Assembly: GCA_049999765.1 (NCBI GenBank)
Contig: JBNGIQ010009002.1
Span: 1 to 64,000, forward strand
Source of the DNA: Phaeoceros laevis
Lineage: Eukaryota; Anthocerotophyta; Anthocerotopsida; Notothyladales
Length of the DNA stretch: 64,000 bases
Direction: 5' to 3'
Shown: one piece after another, positions 62,781 through 64,000 of the stretch
Position numbering within the stretch: the first letter of the stretch is position 1
Layout: each line of letters starts with the position of its first letter
Program-made: the position numbers and the translations under genes
Notes under the pieces: model-generated
Told to the model about the DNA's origin: nothing
The model's input: the letters and a program-made list of their open reading frames with translations, nothing else
The model's database searches: none

Positions 62781-64000
62781 TTATGCCTTTTTTTTGGACA
62801 CTCGCCTTTTGGACTTTGCAAGACTTGCCCCATCCAGCTTGGCTTCGTTTCTCATCTTTTCCCACAGATGATCCAGCTTCTGCGAATGCAAACTTTGTAC
62901 CCAAGACTGCAATTCAAGTTTCAAGAATTGAGGATCCATATCCCATGCAGCAGCAAGCAGCCCCCTCGAGCATACTGTACTAGAACCTGACCCCAGCTTG
63001 TAGATAAGCTCTCCAACACGCTTGTGAGCCATGGACTCTGGCTTGAAAATAATGGACGGATCAGCACTTAAGTATGGGCGAATCTCACTCATACAAGGCA
63101 GAACCTTTCCTTGGAGCAGAGCGGCTGCAAAGACTGCAATGCGCAGCCTACCACTCTTCATTGGAAAAGCATGCAGTGGAAGCTGCCACAAATGGGGACC
63201 GAAGCTTGGAGAAACCCAGCACATAATCTGGTCGGAGATGCTATCATACCATGGAGGCGGATCTGCAACAGGCTTTGAGAAAGTGCAAAGAGGACCAGCC
63301 TGAGACACCAACCACTCTCCCTGGATAGCTGTTACACCACACATGTATGGCCGTGAGGTATGGACTATGTCAGTATAAACAACATAATCTGGTGCCCCCT
63401 TGGAGACGCTTGAGGATGGATGGATGTACACAACCTCATCCTCCACCATGCAGGCTTGATACATACCGCCTTTCCTTGGCTTTCCCTCCTGCTGTACTCT
63501 AGCCCGCTCCTGCGGACCTAACTTGCGAGCTACCCTGTCTGCCCATCCAGTACAAATAGCTTTGCACAACAGCCCTTCGAGTTTGAGATCCAACGTGAGT
63601 ACTGGTTGCTGCCAGCAAATTTCGCTCCCAGCTAGACAATCAACTACCTCTTGCTCTACTCCTGTCTCTGGACTGAAGTGAATTACCAGACGTACCAATT
63701 GCTGCCTCAGCTTGGACATCTCAAGCATATTCCTTTCGTGCAAAAAATGGGCCCTGCAAAATCCCTCAGCGTCATCACACTTCTCATAAGCATGTAGAGC
63801 TTTTACTGTACAAAGAGCATCACTTTGGCCATTCCAAAACTTCGCATGAGCTGCATTCACAGCAGAACGTCGCAATTTCCTTTCCGCTTTCTCCTGAGCA
63901 TCTCGTTGTGCTTTAGCATCTGCATCTCCTGCATTAGCTGGTGAAGTCCCAGATTCTTCACCGTTGTTGACAACCTCATCACCATGCAAACTCAAATGAT
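62781..64000 (-). CDS. DEAH-box RNA helicase, DHX37/ECM16 type, C-terminal part (cut by window edge)
   Basis: This is the 3' part of a gene truncated at the right window boundary; at least 404 codons are open without an intron. It matches the C-terminal half of DHX37/Dhr1 (yeast Ecm16), the helicase that releases U3 snoRNA from pre-40S particles in the nucleolus; the Arabidopsis homologue is DEAH13/FAS4. Supporting segments are RRSAVNAAHAKFWNGQSDAL (helicase-associated region), MLEMSKLRQQLVRLV, WADRVARK, then the OB-fold region YQACMVEDEVVYIHPSSSVS, DYVVYTDIVHTSRPYM and VTAIQGEWLV, and the family-specific C-terminal domain (ISDQIMCWVSPSFGPHLWQL). The basic tail KSKRRVSKKKA ends at 62781. The motor motifs lie outside the window. 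Confidence 0.9.
   Translation of the reverse strand, partial: HLSLHGDEVVNNGEESGTSPANAGDADAKAQRDAQEKAERKLRRSAVNAAHAKFWNGQSDALCTVKALHAYEKCDDAEGFCRAHFLHERNMLEMSKLRQQLVRLVIHFSPETGVEQEVVDCLAGSEICWQQPVLTLDLKLEGLLCKAICTGWADRVARKLGPQERARVQQEGKPRKGGMYQACMVEDEVVYIHPSSSVSKGAPDYVVYTDIVHTSRPYMCGVTAIQGEWLVSQAGPLCTFSKPVADPPPWYDSISDQIMCWVSPSFGPHLWQLPLHAFPMKSGRLRIAVFAAALLQGKVLPCMSEIRPYLSADPSIIFKPESMAHKRVGELIYKLGSGSSTVCSRGLLAAAWDMDPQFLKLELQSWVQSLHSQKLDHLWEKMRNEAKLDGASLAKSKRRVSKKKA

Overview
The window looks like nuclear DNA of a green-lineage (streptophyte, land-plant-type) eukaryote. Genes are multi-exon with GT-AG introns mostly 75-200 bp long, and the best-recognised proteins are plant forms: MAP65, plant-type ATM, CSB/CHR8, molybdenum aldehyde oxidase and cytosolic glycerol-3-phosphate dehydrogenase. 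Short introns, dense genes and a giant GTPase/VWA protein of a type I associate with fungi and early-diverging plants suggest a bryophyte, lycophyte or charophyte rather than a flowering plant; I cannot name the species.

Layout. 1.66-3.59 kb (+) is glycerol-3-phosphate dehydrogenase. It converges on a complete ATM checkpoint kinase gene (3.85-22.91 kb, -) running from TAN motif to FATC tail. A coiled-coil/WD40 gene follows on the same strand (23.16-24.97 kb). From 25.0 to 29.4 kb is AT-rich intergenic DNA with several short tandem repeats. Next come MAP65 (29.48-32.81 kb, +) and the thioredoxin-like Clot protein (33.61-34.00 kb, +). SF3B6/p14 (34.88-35.26 kb, -) and CSB/ERCC6 (35.52-39.42 kb, +) share a 264-bp divergent promoter with a telo-box and a site II motif. 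Aldehyde oxidase (40.15-45.28 kb, +) and an FAD amine-oxidase/carotene-desaturase-like protein with a probable transit peptide (45.62-48.54 kb, +) lie head to tail.

48.5-53.2 kb is AT-rich, repeat-rich accessory DNA with two assembly gaps. It carries an intact small secreted cysteine-rich peptide gene, a frameshifted paralogue, and an array of degenerate copies of that gene's 3' end. It abuts a two-exon gene (53.17-60.39 kb, -) for a protein of about 2,373 residues: acidic N-terminus, propeller-like region, GB1/RHD3-type G domain, long Cys/His-rich region and C-terminal VWA domain. The right edge cuts the C-terminal part of a DEAH-box ribosome-biogenesis helicase (DHX37/ECM16 type, -).

Exons were placed by hand from splice motifs, reading phase and remembered family sequence. 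For GPDH, WD40, MAP65, CSB, aldehyde oxidase, the FAD protein and the GTPase/VWA gene, the summed exon lengths divide by three. ATM is anchored by many conserved exons but not every exon was resolved. The most unusual items are the GTPase/VWA gene and the cysteine-rich-peptide locus with its stop-terminated tail array.
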